Below, one piece after another: positions 25,648 to 33,619 of a stretch of 64,000 bases of DNA; the first letter of the stretch is position 1; every line of letters starts with the position of its first letter. The stretch is from Hyphomicrobiales bacterium (GTDB lineage Bacteria > Pseudomonadota > Alphaproteobacteria > Rhizobiales > Beijerinckiaceae): the NCBI GenBank assembly GCA_900470775.1, contig UCBZ01000017.1:291181-355180 (forward strand), written 5' to 3'. The translations under genes were made by a program, and so were the position numbers. The notes beneath the pieces were generated by a model. The model saw nothing but the letters and a program-made list of their open reading frames with translations. It searched no databases and was not told the origin of the DNA.

Positions 25648-26244
25648 ATGAAACAGACCGTGATCCTTGCCTTGGCGTTGTCTGCCGCTCTCGGCGCCTG
25701 CCAATACAAGAGCGTGAACGCTCCGGCTCTGTCTGCCCGCGACGCCGAGTACATCGCACTGGTGCCGAAGTTCGAGCATCAGATCACGCATCTGCCTTAT
25801 GAGATCACCGATCCGACGGGCCAGGCTCCCGGCACCATCGTGGTCGATACCAAAGAGAAGTATCTCTACTACGTCCTGCCGAACAAGAAGGCGATCCGCT
25901 ACGGCGTCGCCACTGGCGACGAGGCCTTCGGGTGGACCGGCGAAGCGGTGATCCAGCGCAAGGCCGAGTGGCCGCGCTGGACGCCTCCAGCCGAGATGAT
26001 CGCGCGCTGGCCGCATCTGGCGCCCCGCGCTGGCGGGATGGAAGGCGGCCCCGACAATCCGCTCGGCGCCCGCGCGCTCTATCTCTACCAGAACGGTCAC
26101 GACACGCTCTATCGGATCCACGGCACCAACGAGCCCGAGACGATCGGCCGTTCGGCCTCGTCGGGATGCATCCGGATGCGCAATATCGACGTGATCGACC
26201 TGTTCAACCGGGTTCCGGCCGGCACCAAGGTGATCGTCACCTGA
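25648..26244 (+). CDS. L,D-transpeptidase (YkuD family) lipoprotein
   Basis: 198 residues from the ATG at 25648 (a GTG lies three codons earlier). The signal ends in a lipobox LGAC (Cys at residue 18). The YkuD catalytic motif is complete: 'YRIHGTNEPETIGRSASSGCIRMRN' near 152-176, with the His and the nucleophilic Cys. 'IVVDTKEKYLYYVLPNKKAIRYGVATG' is the fold's first half. It forms 3-3 cross-links in peptidoglycan or attaches proteins to it, in the periplasm. Alphaproteobacteria rely heavily on these enzymes. Convergent with the phosphoesterase gene. Confidence 0.92.
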   Translation: MKQTVILALALSAALGACQYKSVNAPALSARDAEYIALVPKFEHQITHLPYEITDPTGQAPGTIVVDTKEKYLYYVLPNKKAIRYGVATGDEAFGWTGEAVIQRKAEWPRWTPPAEMIARWPHLAPRAGGMEGGPDNPLGARALYLYQNGHDTLYRIHGTNEPETIGRSASSGCIRMRNIDVIDLFNRVPAGTKVIVT

Positions 26245-26275
26245 TCAGGCGGTCAATTCCGATCAGGCCTGGCGA

Positions 26276-27184
26276 TTAGACATCGCCGGGTTCTCCCAAC
26301 TCGACCAGAACGATTTCCGGAGGAATGCCGAACCTGATCGGCAGCTGGCTCGTGCCGATACCGGCCGAGACGATGAGGTCGCGCCCTTCCTCCTGGATAT
26401 GGCCGTAGACATAGCGGCTGCCATAGCGCGACGGCACGATCGGCGCCCAGCCGAATAGCCTGACCTGGCCGCCGTGGGTATGGCCCGACAGGGTCAGCGA
26501 AACGCGATCCGGCATCCGCGCGAAGATGTCGGGCTCATGCGCCATCATGATCACGGGGGCGCCATCATCGGCGATCTGGGCCATGGTGCCGGCAAGATCA
26601 TCGACCCCGGCAGGCCGGCCACGGTAGCGCGGCAGGAACGCGATCTGGTCGCCCAGCCCCGCGAGCCAGAGCGGGCCGTCGACCGTCTCCAGCCTGAGCG
26701 CGCGGTTTTCCAGCATCGGAATGCCCGCCGCCAGCAGCGCCTCCCCGACCTTGGTGGGTCCTGCCCGCGCAACCTGGGTCTGCGGATCATGCCACCAGTC
26801 GTGATTGCCGAGCACGGCGAAGACGCCATCGCGGGCCTGGAGCCGCGCCAGTTCGGCGGCCCAGTCCTGCATCGGTGGATCCGAGGCCACCGGCCTCCGG
26901 CTAGCGACGAAATCGCCGAGCAGCAGGGTGAGATCCGGCTTCAGGGCGTTGGTCGCCGCCACGATTTCGGTGACGCGCGAGAGCGGGACATGCAGCGAGC
27001 CGATATGGAGATCCGAGATCACGGCCAGCCGCAATCGGCGGCCTGCCGGCCAGCCTCTCGGCTTCAGCCGATAGCGCGTCAGACGCTGGCGCCCCGGCTC
27101 CCAGGCAGCTGCATAGGCGCCCGTCCCCGCCATGGCCAAAAAAAGACCGGCGAGAGTTTGAAGAACTCTGCGCCGGTCAAACAT
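26276..27184 (-). CDS. Exported metallophosphoesterase (YaeI-like)
   Basis: 302 residues from the ATG at 27184. The N-terminus FDRRRVLQTLAGLFLAM has a twin-arginine-like stretch followed by a hydrophobic core, so Tat export or membrane anchoring is likely. The calcineurin-like motifs are present: 'AVISDLHIG' near 60-68, 'LLLGDFV', 'VLGNHDWW', 'MMAHEPD' and 'LSGHTHGGQV', covering the binuclear metal site. Related enzymes (YaeI, UDP-diacylglucosamine hydrolases) cleave phosphodiesters in the envelope; the substrate is unknown. A TTG at 27196 is a less likely start. Confidence 0.88.
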   Translation of the reverse strand: MFDRRRVLQTLAGLFLAMAGTGAYAAAWEPGRQRLTRYRLKPRGWPAGRRLRLAVISDLHIGSLHVPLSRVTEIVAATNALKPDLTLLLGDFVASRRPVASDPPMQDWAAELARLQARDGVFAVLGNHDWWHDPQTQVARAGPTKVGEALLAAGIPMLENRALRLETVDGPLWLAGLGDQIAFLPRYRGRPAGVDDLAGTMAQIADDGAPVIMMAHEPDIFARMPDRVSLTLSGHTHGGQVRLFGWAPIVPSRYGSRYVYGHIQEEGRDLIVSAGIGTSQLPIRFGIPPEIVLVELGEPGDV

Positions 27185-27213
27185 GGAGGGTCTCAAAACG
27201 AGGTCTAGGGAGG

Positions 27214-27423
27214 TCAGTCGTCAAAATCGTGGCGAAGGACACCGGCGGGCCGGGATGGTACATCCTTCGTACGGGTATCCAACGCCGCAGCCGGGCGTCT
27301 TGTTCCGGCGGCAACGGCCGGCAGGGCGATCGGGCGGAACCAGGAGGCATAGGCCTCTTTCGCCGTGGCGTCGTGGAAGCTCGCATTCGCTTGCGTCTGG
27401 CGACGCGGATGAGACGGGTTCAT
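27214..27423 (-). CDS. Possible small basic protein behind a strong inverted repeat
   Basis: 69 residues from the ATG at 27423. Basic, with one moderately hydrophobic stretch (ASWFRPIALPAVAAG). It lies in an otherwise empty 470-base gap, starting 22 bases after the 14-bp inverted repeat at 27446. No family recognised and codon use cannot be assessed firmly. It may be a real small gene or chance. Confidence 0.35.
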   Translation of the reverse strand: MNPSHPRRQTQANASFHDATAKEAYASWFRPIALPAVAAGTRRPAAALDTRTKDVPSRPAGVLRHDFDD

Positions 27424-27445
27424 GGGTTCCGGTTTTGGGTTGGCT

Positions 27446-27484
27446 GCACACATGCCGATAGTTCCTGGCCATCGGCATGTGTGC
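27446..27484. promoter_or_regulatory. 14-bp perfect inverted repeat with 11-base loop
   Basis: GCACACATGCCGAT, 11 bases, ATCGGCATGTGTGC. It is far stronger than chance, has no T-tract on either side, and sits between the phosphoesterase and the aminotransferase. It may be an operator, an mRNA-stabilising stem, or a terminator needing Rho. Confidence 0.55.
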
Positions 27485-27656
27485 ACCATGACCGGCGATC
27501 GGGACGGCGCCGCGGCGCCATCATGATCTGTTCAAGGCGATATGTGTCGCTTTGCAGCCTGTCGCCACAATCATGAAGAAAGTGCTGCGTCGGCACAGAT
27601 GCACGCTCCGGCAGGCGAAAGCCGCCATGCCGGAACACATGCTGCCGGGCTCGCCC

Positions 27657-29036
27657 TCAGGCGGCGAGCAGACCCTCCGCCTTGGCCCAATTCAGCGTCT
27701 TGTTCAGCGCGCGCTCGTAGCGGTCGAACATTTCCTCGAGCTCGGCCTCGGTGATGATCATCGGCGGGCAGAACGCGACGCGGTCGCCCATGGCGCGGGT
27801 GATCAGGCCCTCCTCCAGCGCGAAGGTGACCGACTTGGCGCCAACGCCCTTCTTGGTCTCGAAGGCGGCCTTGGTCTGCTTGTCCTTGACGAGTTCGACC
27901 GCACCGATGAGGCCGACGCCACGCGCCTCGCCGACCAGCGGATGCTCGGCGAGCTTGTCCAGCCGCCTGAGGAAGGTCGGGGCGACGGCGCGAACATGCT
28001 CGACGATCTTGTCGCGCTGGTAGATCTCCAGCGTCTTGACCGCGATGGCGCAGCCGACCGGATGGCCGGCATAGGTGTTGCCATGGCCGAAGGTGCCGAT
28101 CTTGCGGCTCTGGTCGACGAGAACGTCATAGACCTTGTCGTTCATCATCACGGCGCTGAGCGGGAAATAGGCCGAGGTGATCTGCTTGGCGCAGGAGATC
28201 GTATCGGCGGCCATGCCATAGGTCGTGGTGCCGAACATGTTGCCGGTACGGCCGAAGCCGGTGATGACCTCGTCCGAAATGAAGAGGATGTCGTATTTCG
28301 CCAGGATCGCGTTGACCTTCTCGAAATAGCCCTCGGGCGGCGTGATCGCGCCGCCCGCCCCCATCACCGGCTCGGCGATGAAGGCGGCGACCGTATCGGG
28401 CCCCTCGCGCAGGATCATCTCCTCGAGCTCGGCTGCGAGCCGCGACGAGAAGTCCTGCTCGCTCTCGCCGGGCTCGGCGAAGCGATAATGATGCGGGCAG
28501 GAGGTGTGCAGGATGCCGGGCAGCGGCAGGTCAAAGTCGATATGGTTGTTGGGTAGGCCGGTCAGCGAGGCCGACGCGACGGTGACGCCATGATAGCCCT
28601 TCAGCCGCGAGATGATCTTCTTCTTCTGCGGCCGGCCGAGCGCATTGTTCATGTACCAGACGATCTTGACCTGGGTGTCGTTGGCATCCGAGCCCGAGGC
28701 GCCATAAAACACCTTCGAGATCGGCACCGGGGCGATCTCCTTCAGCTTCTCGGCCAGTTCGATCGCCGGGTCGTTGCTGCGGCCGCCGAAGATATGGGTG
28801 AAGGGCAGCTTCTTCATCTGCTCATAGGCGGTCTCGACCAGTTCCTGGTTGGAGTAGCCGAGCGCCGTGCACCAGAGGCCCGCCATGCCCTCGATGTATT
28901 CCTTGCCGCTGGAATCGTAGACATAGATGCCCTTGCCGCTCTCGATCACGAGCGGGCCCACCTCGCGATGGGTCGCAAGGTTCGTATAGGGGTGGACGAG
29001 GGTCTCGATGTCGCGGACGGCGAGGTTTGACAGCAT
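27657..29036 (-). CDS. Class III aminotransferase (omega-amino acid:pyruvate / GABA type)
   Basis: 459 residues. PLP-dependent. 'IYVYDSSGKEYIEGMAGLWC', 'FYGASGSDANDTQVK', 'ISRLKGYHGVTVASASLTG', 'AAFIAEPVMGAGGAITPPEGYFE', 'ILFISDEVITGFGRTG' and the Lys of 'ISCAKQITSAYFPLSAV' (near residue 284), which forms the Schiff base, give the whole family pattern. The Tyr in 'GLWCTALGYSNQEL' and the overall pattern resemble beta-alanine, GABA or putrescine pyruvate transaminases. No dehydrogenase partner is adjacent, so the amine donor is not fixed. Confidence 0.9.
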   Translation of the reverse strand: MLSNLAVRDIETLVHPYTNLATHREVGPLVIESGKGIYVYDSSGKEYIEGMAGLWCTALGYSNQELVETAYEQMKKLPFTHIFGGRSNDPAIELAEKLKEIAPVPISKVFYGASGSDANDTQVKIVWYMNNALGRPQKKKIISRLKGYHGVTVASASLTGLPNNHIDFDLPLPGILHTSCPHHYRFAEPGESEQDFSSRLAAELEEMILREGPDTVAAFIAEPVMGAGGAITPPEGYFEKVNAILAKYDILFISDEVITGFGRTGNMFGTTTYGMAADTISCAKQITSAYFPLSAVMMNDKVYDVLVDQSRKIGTFGHGNTYAGHPVGCAIAVKTLEIYQRDKIVEHVRAVAPTFLRRLDKLAEHPLVGEARGVGLIGAVELVKDKQTKAAFETKKGVGAKSVTFALEEGLITRAMGDRVAFCPPMIITEAELEEMFDRYERALNKTLNWAKAEGLLAA

Positions 29037-29220
29037 CGCTCAGGCTCCCGGTCTTTATGGAATGCTTATACGACCATAGCCCGGCGACCGCGCAAGCGCT
29101 GAGCGATTTTCACGCGGATCGGCGCAGACTCTGCCGCAGGACGGGGCGAAAACGGCAAGCCGGCAGCCGCTTGCCAGTGCTCCCGACGCTCGCCATGGTG
29201 CGGCTCCCTAGAGAGGTTCC

Positions 29221-29742
29221 ATGATCGACCCGGCGACGATGGTGAACCGGCCCGCCCAGGGCCGCGACTGCGGCAGCTGCACCCTCTGCTGCAAGGTCTA
29301 TGACGTGCCCGCCGTCGGGGCCACCGCCGGGAACTGGTGCCCCAATTGCCAGCCCGGAAGCGGCTGCAAGATCTACGAGGTGCGGCCGCAGCAATGCCGC
29401 GCCTTCAACTGCCTCTGGATAACGCAGGATTTCCTCGGCCCCGACTGGAAGCCCGACAAGGCCCGCTTTGTCCTGACCATGGACGGGACGACGCGCTGGA
29501 TTTTCGTGCAGGTCGATCCGGGTGCCGCGCAGGCCTGGCGCAAGGAGCCCTATTACAGCCAGCTCAAGCGCTGGGCGGCGGCCGGCAACCGGCCCGTCGT
29601 CGTTTTCGTGAGGAAGCTCGCCATCGCGATCACGACCAATGGCGAGACGACGTTGGGCGAGATCGGAGCCGATGAGCGCCTCGTCCTGCGCAACCTGCCC
29701 GGCGGGCGCCAGGTGGTGGAGAAGCTGCGCGTCGGTGCCTGA
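29221..29742 (+). CDS. Cysteine-cluster (YkgJ-like) protein
   Basis: 173 residues. It begins behind a GAGAGG ribosome-binding site. The N-terminal cluster C17-x2-C20-x2-C23-C24 and Cys at 40, 43, 49, 59 and 64 fit a zinc- or iron-sulfur-binding site as in the YkgJ family, followed by a beta-rich C-terminal half (AITTNGETTLGEIGADERLVLRNL). Cytoplasmic, no signal. Function of the family unknown. It is transcribed divergently from the aminotransferase. Confidence 0.75.
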   Translation: MIDPATMVNRPAQGRDCGSCTLCCKVYDVPAVGATAGNWCPNCQPGSGCKIYEVRPQQCRAFNCLWITQDFLGPDWKPDKARFVLTMDGTTRWIFVQVDPGAAQAWRKEPYYSQLKRWAAAGNRPVVVFVRKLAIAITTNGETTLGEIGADERLVLRNLPGGRQVVEKLRVGA

Positions 29743-29769
29743 GCGAGGCGGCTGACAATCGGGCCTGCC

Positions 29770-30237
29770 CTAAGCCTCGTCGGCCGCGCGCGCGAGTTCG
29801 CGCCACTCGAGGACGAGCCGGTCGAGCTCCACGAGATCGGCTGTCGGCAGCTTGCCCAGCGTCTGCGCGACGAAATCGCGCTGCGCGGCAATGCCGGCTT
29901 CCGCCAGCCGGCGGCCTTCGGGCGTCAGATGCATCGCATAGGAGCGCCGGTCGCCGGTGATGGCGCGGCGCTCGACAAGGCCTGCCTGCACCAGCCGGTC
30001 GACGAGGCCCGAGACATTGCCCTTGGTGACATAGAGCCGTTCTGCCAGTTCGTTCTGGCTGATGCCCTCGCGCTCGGTCAGGGTCGAGAGCAGGTCGAAT
30101 TGCGGAATCGAGAGCCCAAGTCCGCGAATCCGCGCCGTCATCTGGATCAGCATGCGCTGATGCAGCCGCATGAAACGGAACCAGACGCGGTCCGGCTCGG
30201 TCGCGTCTGCGCGCTGCGCTGTCTTCGAGTCTGGCAC
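29770..30237 (-). CDS. MarR-family transcriptional regulator
   Basis: 155 residues from a GTG at 30237 (GGGG about 10 bases upstream). Winged-helix core: 'LSIPQFDLLSTLTEREGISQNELAERLYVTKGNVSGLVDRLVQAGLVERRAITGDRRSYAMHLTPEGRRLAE', with recognition helix TKGNVSGLVDRL and wing GDRRSYAM. It would bind DNA as a dimer and respond to small phenolic or other effectors; the ligand is not predictable. Divergent from the DUF1499 gene, so it may control that promoter. Confidence 0.88.
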   Translation of the reverse strand: MPDSKTAQRADATEPDRVWFRFMRLHQRMLIQMTARIRGLGLSIPQFDLLSTLTEREGISQNELAERLYVTKGNVSGLVDRLVQAGLVERRAITGDRRSYAMHLTPEGRRLAEAGIAAQRDFVAQTLGKLPTADLVELDRLVLEWRELARAADEA

Positions 30238-30350
30238 GGTCCGCAAACCCCGGGAAACGGAAAGATCACGCCTAAACCATCTCGCCGGCAGAGGCGAGGG
30301 CTGCGGCGCTTGGTCTTGCCTTAAGCCCGCCGCAGCGTCACCTATGGCCG

Positions 30351-31127
30351 ATGCATCGCCGTCTCGTCTTCGAGGAGCCCGTCTCGCGCGCCGCTGTGTG
30401 GAGCCGGCGGCTGGCCTGGTTTTCGCTCGCGGTGCTGCTGCTGGCGATTCTGGTCTTCCGGATGGGCGAGCCAAGCCTCCAGGGGCTGGCACCGGTGGCC
30501 GCGGCTTATGTCGTCGTGCTGGTGGCGCTGCTGCTGGCACTGCTGGCCTTCATGCGGATCTGGCAGTCGGGCCATCGCGGCGTCGGCATGGCCTCGGGCG
30601 CCTTCCTGCTCTGCATGCTGATGCTGGCACCCGCTGCTTATGTCGGCTTCCGGCTGGCGACCCGGCCGGCACTGGCCGACGTCTCGACCGATATCGACGA
30701 TCCCCCGGGCTTCAGCCGCTCGCGCGTGGCGCTCGATGCCCGCGCCGGCCGCGTGCCGCCAGACGTTCCCCCCGACCGCCGCCGCCTCCAGCGCCAGGCC
30801 TATCCCAAGGCGGTGCCGATCGTGCTCGAAGTGCCCGCCGAGACCGCCTTCGACATCGCCCGCCGCGCCGCGCTCGCACGGGGCTGGCAGGTGCTCGAAT
30901 CGTCGCGGCCGGGCGGACGCAGCGGTGCCGGGCGGATCGAGGCCGTGGCGCGCTCGCGCATCCTGCGCACGGCCGAGGACATCACCATCCGGGTCCGCCC
31001 GCGCGCCGATGGCAGCCGCATCGACATCCGTTCGGCCTCCCGAATCGGCCCGCATGATCTCGGCGTCAACGCCAACGGGATCGCGGCCTTCGCCGACGAG
31101 GTCGAACTGCTGGTCGAGACGCGCTGA
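30351..31127 (+). CDS. DUF1499 membrane protein
   Basis: 258 residues. Three hydrophobic segments (about 22-38, 48-68, 78-98) precede a DUF1499 domain in which 'DIDDPPGFSRSR' and 'FDIARRAALARGWQVLES' are recognisable, ending 'DITIRVRPRADGSRIDIRSASRIGPHDLGVNANGI'. That last block is the best-conserved part of the family. It is probably anchored in the inner membrane with the domain outside. Function not known. MarR regulator divergent upstream; MBL gene convergent downstream. Confidence 0.85.
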   Translation: MHRRLVFEEPVSRAAVWSRRLAWFSLAVLLLAILVFRMGEPSLQGLAPVAAAYVVVLVALLLALLAFMRIWQSGHRGVGMASGAFLLCMLMLAPAAYVGFRLATRPALADVSTDIDDPPGFSRSRVALDARAGRVPPDVPPDRRRLQRQAYPKAVPIVLEVPAETAFDIARRAALARGWQVLESSRPGGRSGAGRIEAVARSRILRTAEDITIRVRPRADGSRIDIRSASRIGPHDLGVNANGIAAFADEVELLVETR

Positions 31128-31130
31128 CCC

Positions 31131-32045
31131 TTACGCGAGCCGGTAGCGGCTCTCCAGCCCCGGCAGCGGCCCGTCGCAAAGGACGACGCCGCGCAGCACC
31201 AGATCCTCGAGCTGCGCCAGCACCGACAGCGCCGCCGCGCCATGCAGCGCCGGTGGAAGCCCCTGATAGATCGGCGGCACCATCGCCGCGATGGTCTCGT
31301 CGCCTGCCTGCAGCCGGCCGAGGATCGCGGCCTCGCGCAGGCGGCGATGCTGCACCAGCCCGCGCAGGAAACGCTGCGGCTCGATCACGGGGCCGCCATG
31401 TCCGGGCCAGTAGACGCCGTGCTCCATGCCGCGCAGCTTGTCGATCGAGGTCATATAAGCCGCCATCGAGCCGTCGGGCGGGGCGACGATCGTGGTCGAC
31501 CAGGCCATGACATGGTCGCCGGAGAACAGGCTGGCCTCCTCGGCAAGCGTGAAGGCGAGATGGTTGGCGGTGTGGCCAGGTGTCTCGACGGCGGCAAGCG
31601 ACCAGCCCGGTCCTGAAATCGCATCGCCATCCGCCATGGCGAAATCCGGCGCATAGTCGCGGTCGGCGGCGGCATCGAGCCGGTTGACCTCACCCTCCGC
31701 CAATTCGCGGAAGGCGCGGTGCGGGCCGCAGCCGACGACGGTCGCACCCGTGGCGGCCTTGAGCGCCGGCACGGCCGGTGAATGGTCGCGGTGGGTGTGC
31801 GTCACGACGATGTGGCTGACCGTTTCGCCCCCGACCGCCGCGAGCAACCGCGCGACATGGGCCGCATCATCGGGGCCGGGATCGATGATCGCGACCGTGC
31901 CCTGTCCGACGATGTAGCTGCAGGTGCCGGTGAAGGTCATCGGCCCGCCATTGCCGGCGATCAGCCGCCGCACCAGCGGCGAGAGCCTGACGATCTCGCC
32001 CGGCGGTGTCGTCGCGCTGCGGTCGAAGGCGATATCATCGCTCAT
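31131..32045 (-). CDS. MBL-fold metallo-hydrolase (LACTB2-like)
   Basis: 304 residues. The beta-lactamase-fold metal site is complete: 'VVTHTHRDHSP' (THTHRDH), 'VETPGHTANHLAF', 'LFSGDHVMAW' and the C-terminal 'YWPGHGGPV'. A helical C-terminal extension (REAAILGRLQAGDETIAAMVPPIYQGLPPALHGAA) matches LACTB2/ribonuclease-like members. Substrate class unknown (RNA, thioester or lactone). The region immediately upstream carries three tandem 17-base repeats, each with its own AGGA ribosome-binding site and ATG. Confidence 0.88.
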   Translation of the reverse strand: MSDDIAFDRSATTPPGEIVRLSPLVRRLIAGNGGPMTFTGTCSYIVGQGTVAIIDPGPDDAAHVARLLAAVGGETVSHIVVTHTHRDHSPAVPALKAATGATVVGCGPHRAFRELAEGEVNRLDAAADRDYAPDFAMADGDAISGPGWSLAAVETPGHTANHLAFTLAEEASLFSGDHVMAWSTTIVAPPDGSMAAYMTSIDKLRGMEHGVYWPGHGGPVIEPQRFLRGLVQHRRLREAAILGRLQAGDETIAAMVPPIYQGLPPALHGAAALSVLAQLEDLVLRGVVLCDGPLPGLESRYRLA

Positions 32046-32096
32046 GCGTAATCCTGGCTCATGCGTAATCCTGGCTCATGCGTAATCCTGGCTCAT
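32041..32096 (-). repeat. Tandem 17-base repeat carrying ribosome-binding site and start codon
   Basis: Three copies of ATGAGCCAGGATTACGC on the minus strand (32096, 32079 and 32062 are the A of each ATG), followed by the true start ATGAGC at 32045. Each ATG opens a six-codon frame M-S-Q-D-Y-A that stops at TGA overlapping the next ATG (ATGA). The three minicistrons are thus coupled in series to the MBL-hydrolase gene. Confidence 0.9.
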
Positions 32097-32161
32097 GGCT
32101 GATCCTGCAACCCGGCCTGCCCCTGCATGCGGGCGCATGCGGCTTGTCGGGCTTTGCGGCA

Positions 32162-32171
32162 TTTTCTATAG
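32162..32171 (+). promoter_or_regulatory. Candidate BioR box upstream of bioY
   Basis: TTTTCTATAG matches 8 of 10 positions of the alphaproteobacterial BioR consensus TTATCTATAA and lies about 51 bases before the bioY start. BioR is a GntR-type biotin-responsive repressor. No bioR gene lies in this window, so this rests on the motif alone. Confidence 0.4.
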
Positions 32172-32222
32172 ACGGAAAAGACGGTCGCGCAGCGCGGCCT
32201 TCGCGAACAGGACGACACGCCC

Positions 32223-32849
32223 ATGGCCGATATGCTTCCCCTTCAAGCCCCGACGCTGGCCGGGGCGGCCCTGCCTGCCATCTCGGGCCCGCGCGCGGCC
32301 CTGCTGCGCAATGTCGCCCTCGCCGTTGCCGGCAGCCTGCTGCTGGTTCTCGCCGCCAAGATCAAGGTGCCGTTCTGGCCGGTGCCGATGACACTGCAGA
32401 CGATCGCGGTGCTCGGCCTGGGCGCAGCCTATGGCTCGCGTCTCGGTGCGGCGACGGTGGCGCTCTACATCGCTTATGGCCTTGCCGGCCTGCCGGTCTT
32501 CACCAACACGCCGCCGGTTGCAGCCGGCCCGCTCTATCTCGTCGGCCCGACCGGCGGCTTCCTCGTCGGCTTCGTGGCGGCTGCCGCCATCGCAGGCTGG
32601 GCTGCGGCGCGCAATGCCTCGCTGCCTCGCCTGATCGGCGGTCTCGTCGCAGCCGAGATCGTGATGATGCTGCTGGGCTTCGGCTGGCTCGCCTTCGGCG
32701 CCCAGATGGCCGCCGGCACCACCGGCGTCGGCTTCGCCAAGGCCTTCGCCTATGGCGTCCAGCCCTTCATCCTCGGCGATCTCGTCAAGCTTGCGCTAGT
32801 CGCCTGCCTGGCCCGCGCCGGCTGGTCGGTGCTGCAGCGCCGCGGCTGA
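32223..32849 (+). CDS. bioY: BioY biotin transporter (S-component type)
   Basis: 208 residues with five to six hydrophobic segments covering almost the entire protein. Family landmarks: 'VPFWPVPMTLQTIAVLGLGAAYGSRLGAATVALYIAYGLAGLPVF' and 'PTGGFLVGF', which line the biotin pocket, and C-terminal 'FILGDLVKLALVACLA'. It imports biotin, alone or with ECF energy-coupling subunits encoded elsewhere. A rho-independent terminator follows directly. Divergent from the MBL-hydrolase gene. Confidence 0.93.
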   Translation: MADMLPLQAPTLAGAALPAISGPRAALLRNVALAVAGSLLLVLAAKIKVPFWPVPMTLQTIAVLGLGAAYGSRLGAATVALYIAYGLAGLPVFTNTPPVAAGPLYLVGPTGGFLVGFVAAAAIAGWAAARNASLPRLIGGLVAAEIVMMLLGFGWLAFGAQMAAGTTGVGFAKAFAYGVQPFILGDLVKLALVACLARAGWSVLQRRG

Positions 32850-32875
32850 TTTCGACCGCACAACGGAAACATCCA

Positions 32876-32901
32876 GGCCGGGGCATCGCCCCGGCCTTTT
32901 T
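32876..32901 (+). terminator. Rho-independent terminator of bioY
   Basis: GGCCGGGGC, loop ATC, GCCCCGGCC, then TTTTT: a 9-bp stem and a T-tract, 27 bases after the bioY stop. Confidence 0.9.
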
Positions 32902-32943
32902 CATGTCCGGTGTGATCGGAAAGACAGGCCGGCCAAGTGCCCG

Positions 32944-33081
32944 TCAGCCATTGGGGCTGGAACCGCTGCAGGTCGTCGGCTGCGGGCCGGAGAAGAACGG
33001 GCCGAGATTGCCGCATTTGTCGCAGCCCGCGAGCAGCGTCGCCAGTCCGAGAATACCGAGGAGTTGCAGGGCGCGCTTCAT
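32944..33081 (-). CDS. 45-residue small lipoprotein
   Basis: From the ATG at 33081: MKRALQLLGILGLATLLAGC, lipobox with Cys at residue 20, then DKCGNLGPFF and SGPQPTTCSGSSPNG. Three cysteines including the lipidated one. The basic-hydrophobic-lipobox order and short Cys-bearing tail are those of small entericidin-like or similar envelope lipoproteins common in alphaproteobacteria. Its stop is 43 bases from the bioY terminator. Function unknown. Confidence 0.75.
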   Translation of the reverse strand: MKRALQLLGILGLATLLAGCDKCGNLGPFFSGPQPTTCSGSSPNG

Positions 33082-33231
33082 GATCGATTCCGCTGGTCGT
33101 GTTGGCTTACCCTAGAGGGCAAGCGCGAAGATGGCCACATGGGCTCGCTGGTCGCGACAAGCCGCCGTGCGGGCTCGGCCTTTCACGCCACGACCGACGA
33201 TGGCGGGGCGCAGCGGCAAGCTCCAGACAAC

Positions 33232-33250
33232 AAAAAAGCCCCGAAGGGCT
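33232..33250 (-). terminator. Rho-independent terminator of tRNA-Pro
   Basis: On the minus strand AGCCC, TTCG, GGGCT, then a run of T (complement of the AAAAAA at 33232-33237). It lies about 35 bases beyond the tRNA 3' end. Confidence 0.75.
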
Positions 33251-33284
33251 GATTTGGCAGGTCTTGAAGATCAGCGGGAAATTT

Positions 33285-33361
33285 TGGTCGGAGTGGCAGG
33301 ATTTGAACCTGCGACCCCCTCGTCCCGAACGAGGTGCTCTACCAGGCTGAGCCACACTCCG
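33285..33361 (-). tRNA. tRNA-Pro (CGG)
   Basis: 77 bases with encoded CCA. Acceptor CGGAGTG pairs with CACTCCG; anticodon arm CCTCG-TTCGGGA-CGAGG gives a seven-base loop with CGG in positions 34-36; T-arm GCAGGTTCGAATCCTGC. It folds cleanly into a cloverleaf. Confidence 0.96.
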
Positions 33362-33544
33362 ATTGACTGGTGGCGGGCTTATAGCCAGCGCTGCGCCGCC
33401 GCGCAACAGGCGCCGCGCCTCTCGATGACGAATTATCGCGAACGCCTGCCGCCGTCGCATTCCGGCGCGGCTGAACTTGCGCTCTCCATCGCCCACCTGA
33501 CAGGTTGCGCAAGGCCCCGACGCGTTCTAGAAGGCGCGGCGCAT

Positions 33545-33619
<75 letters not shown>

